DNA of 22,414 bases from Comamonadaceae bacterium (GTDB lineage: Bacteria > Pseudomonadota > Gammaproteobacteria > Burkholderiales > Burkholderiaceae_C), in assembly GCA_947455585.1 (NCBI GenBank), contig CANGOY010000004.1, forward strand, positions 1 through 22,414, read 5' to 3'. A program made the translations under genes and the position numbers. The notes beneath the pieces are model-generated. The model saw nothing but the letters and a program-made list of their open reading frames with translations, was not told where the DNA came from and made no database searches. Of the stretch, positions 15,958 through 22,414 are shown one piece after another (the stretch's first letter is position 1; every line of letters begins with the position of its first letter).

Positions 15958-15988
15958 GGCGCATCCAAGCTGAAAACTTGGGTGCGCC
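15958..15988 (-). repeat. 12-pair stem-loop in the motA leader
   Basis: GGCGCATCCAAG (15958-15969) pairs with CTTGGGTGCGCC (15977-15988) around a 7-base loop, with one imperfect pair. Neither strand has a T run directly after it, so it is not a standard terminator. It lies 24 bases before the motA ATG and would sit close to the 5' end of the motAB mRNA if the candidate promoter at 15997-16023 is used. Confidence 0.6.
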
Positions 15989-15996
15989 TAAAAATT

Positions 15997-16023
15997 ATCC
16001 CGACAGCCTGCAAGATTAACTGA
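15997..16023 (-). promoter_or_regulatory. weak sigma-28-like promoter candidate of motAB
   Basis: On the minus strand TCAG (16023-16020), 15 bases, then GTCGGGAT (16004-15997). Spacing is right and TCAG/GTCG resemble the flgM promoter in this window, but the second half of the -10 box is poor. It would start transcription near 15990, just before the stem-loop. A late-class motAB promoter is expected from other bacteria, which is the main support. Confidence 0.35.
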
Positions 16024-16061
16024 TAAATAAGCCAATTCTGCCGAAATGCAGAAAAGCTTGA

Positions 16062-16484
16062 TCAGTTCATCATGCCGACGGGTCGGTTGCTCGCTGGCAC
16101 CAAAGAAGGCATACCTTCCCAGGCGTCGCGAATTTCGCGCATCAAACCGTGAATCTCGTCCAACACTGCCAAATCATTGTGGGCATTGACGTGAAACAAG
16201 CGGCGGGTCACATAGCTGTACAACTCATTGAGGTTGTTAGCCAGATCACCACCTTTTTCGAAGTCCAAGGCGCCTTGAAGGCCAATAACAATGCGGCTAG
16301 CACGTGCAATGGCTTTGGACTTCTCGTTGATATTCTTATGTTGGATGTGGCCACGTGCCGTGGACAAGCTTTCCAACAAGCCATCAAATAACATTTGAAT
16401 CAATTGCACATTATTGGCCGTAGCAACGCCGCTGCTGACTTTGACATCGCCGTAACTTTGAATGGCTCGTGAATTGGCTCGCAT
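16062..16484 (-). CDS. fliS: flagellin export chaperone FliS
   Basis: FliS is a cytoplasmic helical-bundle chaperone that binds flagellin and prevents early polymerisation. The family pattern is visible in 140 residues: an early Tyr (IQSYGDV), NNVQLIQMLFDGLLESLSTA, then LQGALDFEKGGDLANNLNEL and YSYVTRRLFHVNAHND. It is usually next to fliD and fliC; here it stands between motA and an unrecognised gene, with its own promoter. AGGAG lies 8 bases before the ATG. A hairpin after the stop (TTCTGC/GCAGAA, 16036-16053) followed by a loosely T-rich stretch may be a weak terminator. Confidence 0.93.
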   Translation of the reverse strand: MRANSRAIQSYGDVKVSSGVATANNVQLIQMLFDGLLESLSTARGHIQHKNINEKSKAIARASRIVIGLQGALDFEKGGDLANNLNELYSYVTRRLFHVNAHNDLAVLDEIHGLMREIRDAWEGMPSLVPASNRPVGMMN

Positions 16485-16494
16485 TTGATTAACT

Positions 16495-16520
16495 CCTGTG
16501 TATTTCTTTGCTTACACAGG
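16495..16520 (-). repeat. inverted repeat overlapping the fliS ribosome binding site
   Basis: CCTGTGTA (16495-16502) and TACACAGG (16513-16520) are perfect 8-base arms around 10 bases. On the transcript the downstream arm ends in the AGG of the fliS Shine-Dalgarno. The predicted start site (about 16516) falls inside the upstream arm, so the structure may be an RNA hairpin only partly transcribed, or a DNA operator. Confidence 0.5.
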
Positions 16521-16522
16521 CA

Positions 16523-16549
16523 GTATCGGAAGGGGCTTAGCAAACTTGA
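16523..16549 (-). promoter_or_regulatory. sigma-28 (FliA) promoter of fliS
   Basis: On the minus strand TCAA (16549-16546), 15 bases, then TCCGATAC (16530-16523). CCGATA of the -10 core matches GCCGATAA in the same register, and the spacing is exact. Predicted start is near 16516, about 32 bases before the fliS ATG. It lies in the gap after the gene at 16573. Confidence 0.75.
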
Positions 16550-16572
16550 GCGACATCTGAACAAACATCCGA

Positions 16573-17433
16573 TCAAATAGGCTTTGGCTCTGGAGACACA
16601 GGTACTTCGTCAGCCTCATGGAGTTCTGGCTCGGAATGCATCACCGCCTCGATGGTCTCAGCGGCAACTTCTTGCCGCTGCACATCTTCATAAGCTTGTG
16701 CATGCTCTCGGCCTTGGGCCAACTCTTCGGGCGTGGGCTTGCGCTCATCGCTGTCTTCGATCACGCCGTCACCCAAGATGCTGGTGTTGCCAGACTCATC
16801 GGTCAAAGCCAGCATGGCATCTTCCGTATCAGTCGCAGGCATGTCTTCGAACAAGAATGCTGAGAACGGTACTTCGTTGGTGATGCCCACACGTTGGTAG
16901 AGCATGTCGACCACGCTGTCGACGGTTTGCTTCAAACGCAGCAACACCTCTGGTTCTGGATCGTTGGCATAACTACCTGCGAATTCCAAAGCAGAGCGGT
17001 AAATACTGCCCAAATGCTGCGGTGGTAACCAAGATTGAATATGACCGCGCACTGTCGAAATCTTGCGCATCGAGCTGGGCACTTTGCTTTCATCTCCGCC
17101 CACTTCTTCGAGACCGTCTTTGAATGTGGCAGTGATGTGCTCGCGAAGAATCGGTTCGTAATGGGGGCGCAAGGCCTCGATCAAAGTAGCTTCAAAGCCC
17201 TCGACCTGTTTGCCATTCATGGCGTCCCATAGTTTTTTGCCTTCGAGACCAGAAAACAGCAAGTCACCAGGAATTTCTGTTTCGAGCTCGGACATGCCAG
17301 ACATACCGTGCGTCTCAGGCTTAGGCGCCTCGTACATCTTGGCCAAATGGTTGATCTTGTCGATGAGGTACAGCGTCAAGATGACCAGAAGCAACAAGAC
17401 CCAAGAGATCATGTTCATCATGAAGTTACTCAT
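16573..17433 (-). CDS. unrecognised membrane-anchored protein coupled to fliA
   Basis: I do not recognise a named family. The 286-residue protein begins with one hydrophobic segment (about 8-24, ISWVLLLLVILTLYLI). Positive residues follow it and none precede it, which predicts a cytoplasmic C-terminal body. A soluble core (about 58-190) has EGKKLWDAMNGK, EALRPHYEPILREHI, an MRKISTVRGHIQSW segment and VDMLYQRVGI. The tail (about 195-286) is strongly acidic and Pro/Glu-rich, probably disordered. Its ATG overlaps the fliA stop (ATGA), so it is made together with FliA at the end of the flhA-flhF-flhG-fliA operon. That position suggests flagellar placement, number or regulation, but nothing in the sequence proves it. 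In Pseudomonas this position holds chemotaxis genes instead. Confidence 0.85.
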   Translation of the reverse strand: MSNFMMNMISWVLLLLVILTLYLIDKINHLAKMYEAPKPETHGMSGMSELETEIPGDLLFSGLEGKKLWDAMNGKQVEGFEATLIEALRPHYEPILREHITATFKDGLEEVGGDESKVPSSMRKISTVRGHIQSWLPPQHLGSIYRSALEFAGSYANDPEPEVLLRLKQTVDSVVDMLYQRVGITNEVPFSAFLFEDMPATDTEDAMLALTDESGNTSILGDGVIEDSDERKPTPEELAQGREHAQAYEDVQRQEVAAETIEAVMHSEPELHEADEVPVSPEPKPI

Positions 17434-18188
17434 GCGCGTCTCCTTGTCTCAGCCTTCTCGGTTTCCGAAGCGTTGTCCACCTTCAGTGTGCCACGCAGTT
17501 TTTTGACTACCGAAGACAAAATTTGGCTCACGCGAGATTCGCTAACGCCCAAGGTTTCGCCAATTTCTTTGAGGTTGAACTCTTCCACGTAGTAGAGCTG
17601 CATGACCAGCTGTTCACGCTCGGGCAACTGCGCAATGGCGTCCGTCACGGCATCCATGAACTGCGCCTCTTCCACGATTACATCGGGTTGCTGCGAGCTG
17701 TCGTCGGCAATTGTCATCACCTCTTCGGTGACCACTTCCATGGAATAGGTCTCAAAGCGCTTGGCCTTGCCACGCTCTCTGTGAAACTCTTCTAAGTCTT
17801 TGCCCATGTAATCAGCAATTTCAGCCTGCGTGGGCGCGCGGCCTAACTCGGCTGCCAAAGCGTGTACGGTCGTGTTGTGTTCTTTGTTGAAGGCTACGGC
17901 TGAGCGAGGCAGAAACGACAAACGTCGCACCTCATCCAACATGGCTCCGCGCACACGGCTGTGAGCGAAGTTTTCAAACTCAATGCCTTTGACGGGGTCG
18001 AACGCGCGCGAAGCTTCGAGCAGGCCAATCATGCCCACTTGAATCAGCTCGTCGAGCTCCATAAAGGCAGGAATACGGGCCTTCAAGTGCAAGGCCACGC
18101 GTTTGACCAGACCCAAGTGGGCCATGACCAAGTCTTCGCCTTTGGGCTTGCAGGTGCCGTACATTTCGGCGGGCGTGAGGGCCCTCAT
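17430..18188 (-). CDS. fliA: flagellar sigma factor FliA (sigma-28)
   Basis: FliA directs RNA polymerase to late flagellar genes. All regions are present in 252 residues: sigma region 2 with LDELIQVGMIGLLEASRAFD and FENFAHSRVRGAMLDEVR (about 45-88), region 3 (about 105-160), and region 4 with LPEREQLVMQLYYVEEFNL and VSESRVSQILSSVVKKLR (about 188-232). Its ATG overlaps the flhG stop (ATGA) and no Shine-Dalgarno is seen, so translation is probably coupled. Likely targets in this window are flgM, fliS, flgP and perhaps motA; its inhibitor FlgM is at 8526-8846. Confidence 0.96.
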   Translation of the reverse strand: MRALTPAEMYGTCKPKGEDLVMAHLGLVKRVALHLKARIPAFMELDELIQVGMIGLLEASRAFDPVKGIEFENFAHSRVRGAMLDEVRRLSFLPRSAVAFNKEHNTTVHALAAELGRAPTQAEIADYMGKDLEEFHRERGKAKRFETYSMEVVTEEVMTIADDSSQQPDVIVEEAQFMDAVTDAIAQLPEREQLVMQLYYVEEFNLKEIGETLGVSESRVSQILSSVVKKLRGTLKVDNASETEKAETRRRA

Positions 18189-19012
18189 TCGTCGGTCGAA
18201 CTGTTTTTCATCAGTCGCTCCATGAAGAATTGCAAACCGCCCGAGGGGTGGTCAATCGGACGCAAGTGTGTGCATGCCTCAGCTAAGCGCATGTAGTCAC
18301 GAGCGGCGGCTGTGCCAGGGGCGAGTTCCATCACCGACTGGTATTTTTTGAGGGCACGCAACACCATTTCGTCTTCCTCGATTGAGGTGAGGTAGTGCAC
18401 CGACTCGCCCAAAAAACGCACACAGACGTCGTTGAGCTTTTTGTACAGTTTCCAGCCCTCGGACTGACTTCGAACCATGTTGGGCAAAAGGTAAATTTCG
18501 TCGAGGCCCATCTCTTTGCTCAAGATCTTGATGGTGCCATAGGCATCGGCAATCGACGACGGGTCATCTTTCACCACGATGAAGCGACGTTGGCATGCGG
18601 CCAAGAAAGACAAAACAGAGGGTGAAATGCCCGCTGCCACGTCAACGATCAAATAGTCGACATCATCGGCCAAAACGCCAAACGACTGCACGATGCTGGC
18701 CGCTTGAATGTCGCTCAGGCCTGCCAACTCTTGCATACCAGAGGCTCCGGGGATGAGCTTCACGCCTTGGCGGGTGGTGATGAGAATTTCTTGCAAGGTT
18801 TTTTGACCTGCCAAGAAGTGACCTAAGTTGTACTCAGCGCGGGCACCGAGTGCAATTTGTGCGTTAGCCAAACCCAAATCGGCATCAAAGAGCATGACGC
18901 TGTGGCCCAGCTGGGTCAGGGCAACTGCCAAATTGATGGAGGTGGTGGTTTTACCTACGCCACCCTTGCCGCTGGCAATGCCGATGACTTCTGTTCTGCG
19001 TGGATTACTCAT
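18185..19012 (-). CDS. flhG: MinD-like ATPase FlhG/FleN, flagellar number regulator
   Basis: FlhG/FleN limits flagellar number and, in Pseudomonas and Vibrio, works with FlhF and the sigma-54 master regulator. The 275-residue protein has the deviant Walker A SGKGGVGKTTT (14-24), FDADLGLAN (42-50), and a switch II region IVDVAAGIS (122-130) where many relatives have D-T-G-A-G. The C-terminal part (about 230-275) includes the amphipathic LQFFMERLMK likely used for membrane binding. The N-terminus starts only 14 residues before the P-loop and lacks the DQAxxLR helix that activates FlhF GTPase in FlhG proteins. It overlaps the end of flhF by 8 bases and fliA by 4. Confidence 0.93.
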   Translation of the reverse strand: MSNPRRTEVIGIASGKGGVGKTTTSINLAVALTQLGHSVMLFDADLGLANAQIALGARAEYNLGHFLAGQKTLQEILITTRQGVKLIPGASGMQELAGLSDIQAASIVQSFGVLADDVDYLIVDVAAGISPSVLSFLAACQRRFIVVKDDPSSIADAYGTIKILSKEMGLDEIYLLPNMVRSQSEGWKLYKKLNDVCVRFLGESVHYLTSIEEDEMVLRALKKYQSVMELAPGTAAARDYMRLAEACTHLRPIDHPSGGLQFFMERLMKNSSTDE

Positions 19013-20402
19013 GGGTCAAGCCTGTGGTTTCGGTTTTAAATTTAGCTGCGATTTGCGCCAGTTTGGAAGTCGCCAATTCATTGACAGCGGCTTCGCGCTC
19101 GCTGAGCTGGACTTTGGTTTGCGTTTGCACTTCCGTGTCAGGCAAAGGCAAGTTATCTAGGGCGCATTGCACCAAGCCTGCCAAGGACACGTCTTGCACT
19201 AAGTCTGCCGTGCGGTCGCCGTGGCTAGCGACAGACACGCTCAAAGACTTATCGGTCAAGAACTGCAACAAAGCCCAAGGCTGGGTGGACTCGTCTAACT
19301 TGCTGAGCATCAATGAGGCCCACACATTGTCAGCGTTATCAAACACACGGCGGATGTTGGCGGCAGATGCATCAGCTGGAATCACGGCATGACACTGCAC
19401 ATTGAGATTCAAAGCGCGAATGTCGGCCAAACGCTCGTTCATTTGCACGCCTGCGGTGTCAATCAAGATGAGTTTGCGGTCAGTGTGCTCGTCAAGCAAC
19501 AACTTCAAAGTTGAGGCATTGGTGGCTCGGAACGAGTCCACACCCGACTGGGCGCACAGCAATTGGGTTTGGTTCCAAGCGCCAGCACGCTGGTCCTGGA
19601 AGCTGATGACCATGACTTTTTCGCTGCCAAGGAGTTGCGCTGCGTGTTGCGCCAAGCGGGCCACCATCATCGACTTACCAGCACCCGAAGGGCCAGCCAG
19701 TGCATGAATACCCGATACAGGCGTTTGGGCTTGTTCTTGTTCTACGGAATGAGCTAACTGACGGTTCAATGCGCCCATGGCATCAGCCATGTTGTCGTGG
19801 TCTTTGATGTTGTCGATTAATAAGGCGCGCAACGCGACTGGAATAGGGGCATCGTTCAAGGCATCACGTAAAGGTGCGATGGCAACTGGTAATTGCATAC
19901 CGCCTTGTTGCCAAGCCGCCATTTGCTGGCCGAGTTTGAATTCACGGCGCAGTGAGTTGAGTTCTTCACGCACCAACGCCACGATTTCGCGGCCACGCAA
20001 GGTGTCGTGTTCTTCGGCACTCTTGACTGATTCGTCTACAGGTTGGGCAACTACTTTGACAGCAGGTTTAGCTTTAGACGCGGCAGGCTTGGCAGCCATT
20101 TCTACGATAGGTTTGACCACTTTGGTGGCTTGGCGCTCGCGGGCATCGCGTTTGTTTTTGTCAATGGTTTGACCTAACAACACATCGAACTTGCCAGAGG
20201 GCTTGCCTGATGTTGCGTATTGGGTTTTCACAAACGGATCGGCTTCCTCAGGCGTGAGAGGCGCCAGATCTACCGCTACTATTAGCTCGGTCAAGCCATT
20301 GACTTGACCGCTCGAGATGACGAGCACATCGGGGCCGTATTGGGCCACGGCCTTTTCGTTAGCAGCGCGAATGTCGCGGGCAAGAATTCGTTTGAGTTCC
20401 AT
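19005..20402 (-). CDS. flhF: SRP-family GTPase FlhF with divergent G motifs
   Basis: FlhF is a signal-recognition-particle-type GTPase that places flagella, usually at the pole. The 465 residues show the typical start (MELKRILARDIRAANEKAVA), a linker with Ala/Lys-rich stretches (about 85-130), an N domain (about 140-220) and a G domain. Visible motifs are the P-loop GPSGAGKS (237-244), DTAG (315-318) and SKLDE (367-371). The G2 motif, usually D-T-Y-R, reads Q-D-Q-R (269-272): the Arg and following G-A are kept but the leading Asp is Gln. The residue after DTAG is Val instead of the common Arg. Hydrolysis may be weak. It starts 36 bases after flhA with a poor Shine-Dalgarno. Confidence 0.93.
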   Translation of the reverse strand: MELKRILARDIRAANEKAVAQYGPDVLVISSGQVNGLTELIVAVDLAPLTPEEADPFVKTQYATSGKPSGKFDVLLGQTIDKNKRDARERQATKVVKPIVEMAAKPAASKAKPAVKVVAQPVDESVKSAEEHDTLRGREIVALVREELNSLRREFKLGQQMAAWQQGGMQLPVAIAPLRDALNDAPIPVALRALLIDNIKDHDNMADAMGALNRQLAHSVEQEQAQTPVSGIHALAGPSGAGKSMMVARLAQHAAQLLGSEKVMVISFQDQRAGAWNQTQLLCAQSGVDSFRATNASTLKLLLDEHTDRKLILIDTAGVQMNERLADIRALNLNVQCHAVIPADASAANIRRVFDNADNVWASLMLSKLDESTQPWALLQFLTDKSLSVSVASHGDRTADLVQDVSLAGLVQCALDNLPLPDTEVQTQTKVQLSEREAAVNELATSKLAQIAAKFKTETTGLTHE

Positions 20403-20438
20403 AGGTCAGCTCACTCTGTCTTAGTTATAGGTTTACGG

Positions 20439-22414
20439 TTATCTGGCTTTAGCGTCCACGGTGTGGATCACTTTCACGGCCTGATCGTCCGGAATTTCGC
20501 TGTAAGACAGCACAGTCAAATCGTTCACGCGGAATCGTGCGGCTTTGGACAACCAACCACGAATCACGGGGGACACCACCAACACAGCGGGGTGGCCCAT
20601 TTCTTCTACGGTGCGCGCGCCATCGCGCAGACCGGCAAATAAGTTTTCAGACAAGCCCGGCTCCATCACCACGGCTTGACCTGGTTGGCTTTGTTGCAAC
20701 ACGTTGTGCAGCAGCTGCTCGAGGGAGGGCTCAAGCGTCATGACTTGCAAACCGTTGTCGCCGTCGATCAGGCTTTGCATGATCATGCGGCCAAGCTTGG
20801 GGCGAACCATGGCGGTGAGTTGTTCTGGATCTTGTGTGCGGGTGCTGGCTTCGGTCAAAGCTTCAGCAATTGTGCGCATGTCACGGATGGACACAGACTC
20901 AGCCAAAAGGTTTTGCAAAGTGCGGGTCAAGATGCCGAGTGACAACTTGCCGGGTACGAGGTCTTCCACAATCTTGGGTGACTTGGCGGCCAACTTGTCG
21001 AGCAACTGTTGAGTTTCGTCGTGGCTCAACATATCAGAGGCGTTTTCGCGCAGCACTTTATTGAGGTGAGTAGAAATAGCAGTGGCAGCATCGACCACGG
21101 TATAGCCAAGGGTGCGGGCTTGGTCGCGCTGAGAAGGTTCAATCCACACGGCCTCCAAACCAAAAGCTGGCTCGCGGGTAGGAATGCCCTCCAAGTGACC
21201 GTACACATGGCCTGGATTGATGGCCAACTCGCGACCCACTTTGACTTCGCCTTTGCCACGAACAACGCCTTTGAGCACGATGTTGTAAGCGTCTGGGTCA
21301 ATGTTCAAGTCATCACGGATACGCACAGGCTGGACCAAGAAGCCCAACTCAGCGGACAATTTCTTCCGCACACCTTTGACGCGCGTCATCAGCTCACCGC
21401 CAGTTTCGGCGTTGACAAGAGGAATCAAGCCGTAGCCGATTTCCAAACCAATGAGGTCGACTTGGTCTACATCGTCCCAGTCGAGCTCTTTTGGGGCATC
21501 AGCCGGTGTGGCGTCTTTGACCGCTTGCTCGGCTTGTTCTTCTTGCACGTCTCGCGTGACAATCATTAAGCCCAGACCCGCAGATGCCAAGGCCAAGGTG
21601 ATGAACATCAAGTGAGGCATGCCAGGCACCATGCCCAAGATCATCAAGATCACAGAAGAGATAAACAAGGCGCTTGGGTTAGCCAACTGAACAGAAGCCT
21701 GCTCAGAGATAGATTCAGCGGTCGTGACGCGGGTCACGATGATGGCCGTAGCCAGCGACAACAGCAACGATGGAATTTGAGCCACCAAGCCGTCACCAAT
21801 AGTGAGCAAGGTGTAAATGCGCCCGGCCTCAGCCACTGGCAAATCATGCTGGGCCACACCGATGATCAAGCCACCGATCAAGTTGATCAACAGAATCAAC
21901 AAGCCAGCCATGGCGTCACCGCTCACGAATTTAGAAGCACCGTCCATGGAGCCAAAGAAGTCAGATTCTTGGGCAAGCTCGGCGCGGCGTTGTTTGGCGG
22001 TTTCTTGATCAATCACGCCAGCGTTTAAGTCAGCGTCAATCGACATTTGTTTACCAGGCATCGCATCCAACGTGAAACGCGCGTTCACCTCTGAGACGCG
22101 ACCAGCACCTTTGGTCACCACCACGAAGTTGATGATCATCAAAATCGCGAAGATGATGAAACCGACCACATAGTTACCAGCGATCACGAACTCACCGAAC
22201 GCCTGAACCACCTTACCGGCAGCGTGCGCACCTTCATGGCCGTTGACCAACACCACACGGGTGGATGCCACGTTTAGCGCCAAGCGCAACATGGTGGCAA
22301 ACAACAAGACAGTTGGGAAAGATGAAAACTCGAGGGGCTTACGTGTGCCGATGGCGATCATGATCACCACCAAGCTGCAAAGAATGTTGAAAGTAAACAA
22401 AAAGTCCAACAACA
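20439..22414 (-). CDS. flhA: flagellar export gate protein FlhA, N-terminus cut by the window edge
   Basis: FlhA forms the nonameric export gate of the flagellar type III system. The visible 657+ residues begin inside the second membrane segment (LDFLFTFNILCSLVV) and continue with the FHIPEP signature (LRLALNVASTRVVLVNGHEG), GAGRVSEVNARFTLDAMPGK and QMSIDADLNAG, which holds the conserved Asp. The remaining membrane segments and the cytoplasmic domain follow, to a normal end. By comparison with E. coli FlhA (692 residues), about 40-45 N-terminal residues lie beyond the right edge. The apparent start at 22412 is an internal Leu codon (TTG), not a true start. It leads the flhA-flhF-flhG-fliA group. 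Confidence 0.96.
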   Translation of the reverse strand, partial: LLDFLFTFNILCSLVVIMIAIGTRKPLEFSSFPTVLLFATMLRLALNVASTRVVLVNGHEGAHAAGKVVQAFGEFVIAGNYVVGFIIFAILMIINFVVVTKGAGRVSEVNARFTLDAMPGKQMSIDADLNAGVIDQETAKQRRAELAQESDFFGSMDGASKFVSGDAMAGLLILLINLIGGLIIGVAQHDLPVAEAGRIYTLLTIGDGLVAQIPSLLLSLATAIIVTRVTTAESISEQASVQLANPSALFISSVILMILGMVPGMPHLMFITLALASAGLGLMIVTRDVQEEQAEQAVKDATPADAPKELDWDDVDQVDLIGLEIGYGLIPLVNAETGGELMTRVKGVRKKLSAELGFLVQPVRIRDDLNIDPDAYNIVLKGVVRGKGEVKVGRELAINPGHVYGHLEGIPTREPAFGLEAVWIEPSQRDQARTLGYTVVDAATAISTHLNKVLRENASDMLSHDETQQLLDKLAAKSPKIVEDLVPGKLSLGILTRTLQNLLAESVSIRDMRTIAEALTEASTRTQDPEQLTAMVRPKLGRMIMQSLIDGDNGLQVMTLEPSLEQLLHNVLQQSQPGQAVVMEPGLSENLFAGLRDGARTVEEMGHPAVLVVSPVIRGWLSKAARFRVNDLTVLSYSEIPDDQAVKVIHTVDAKAR

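Noticed and set aside
15958..15988. The motA-leader stem-loop as an intrinsic terminator of fliS
   Set aside because: Neither strand has a T run directly after the stem, and it is about 75 bases past the fliS stop.
1..22414. CRISPR arrays, insertion sequences, phage genes, tRNA or rRNA genes
   Set aside because: None seen. The window is packed with flagellar genes and no gap exceeds about 140 bases.

Overview
The window is one continuous flagellar and motility locus. No mobile element, rRNA, tRNA or CRISPR array was seen. Protein similarity by eye points to a betaproteobacterium, most likely Burkholderiales (Comamonadaceae-like, perhaps freshwater); this is inference, since no database could be searched. 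Regulation looks like the polar-flagellum type known from Pseudomonas and Vibrio: a sigma-54 activator, FlhF and FlhG/FleN, FliA with its anti-sigma factor FlgM, sigma-54 promoters before flgB and flgA, and sigma-28 promoters before flgM, fliS and flgP. No flhDC is seen here.

Layout. Positions 1-6248 (minus) hold flgB-flgC-flgD-flgE-flgF and the first codons of flgG, running off the left edge, behind a full-consensus sigma-54 promoter at 6307-6322. FlgE is about three times the usual length. Positions 6371-7537 (minus) encode a LysM plus lytic-transglycosylase-like protein with no Sec signal. Positions 7634-9291 (plus) hold flgA, then flgM-flgN behind a sigma-28 promoter. Positions 9309-12702 (minus) hold flgP-flgT-(LysM protein)-fliK-fhlB behind a sigma-28-like promoter. 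Positions 12836-13936 (plus) encode a sigma-54 enhancer-binding protein without an N-terminal sensor domain, ending at a strong terminator. Positions 14034-15934 (minus) hold motA-motB, and 16062-16484 (minus) an isolated fliS with its own sigma-28 promoter. Positions 16573-22414 (minus) hold flhA (cut by the right edge)-flhF-flhG-fliA and an unrecognised membrane-anchored protein; from flhF onward the genes overlap.

How it fits together. The activator with sigma-54 should switch on flgBCDEFG and flgA. FlgA, FlgB/C/F/G, FlgD and FlgE build the rod, P-ring and hook. FlhA, FlhB (outside) and the FliK/FhlB pair handle export and the hook-to-filament switch. FlgM and FliA then time the late genes, which here appear to include flgM-flgN, fliS, the flgP-flgT operon and perhaps motAB. 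FlhF and FlhG set flagellar position and number.

The least ordinary points are: (1) an unrecognised protein translationally coupled to fliA; (2) an FlhF whose G2 motif has lost its acidic residue, next to an FlhG that lacks the FlhF-activating N-terminal helix; (3) a 1276-residue hook protein with repeated beta modules; (4) a late-class operon joining FlgP/FlgT outer-ring proteins, a FimV-like LysM protein and the FliK/FhlB switch pair; (5) 5'-leader hairpins before motA and fliS.
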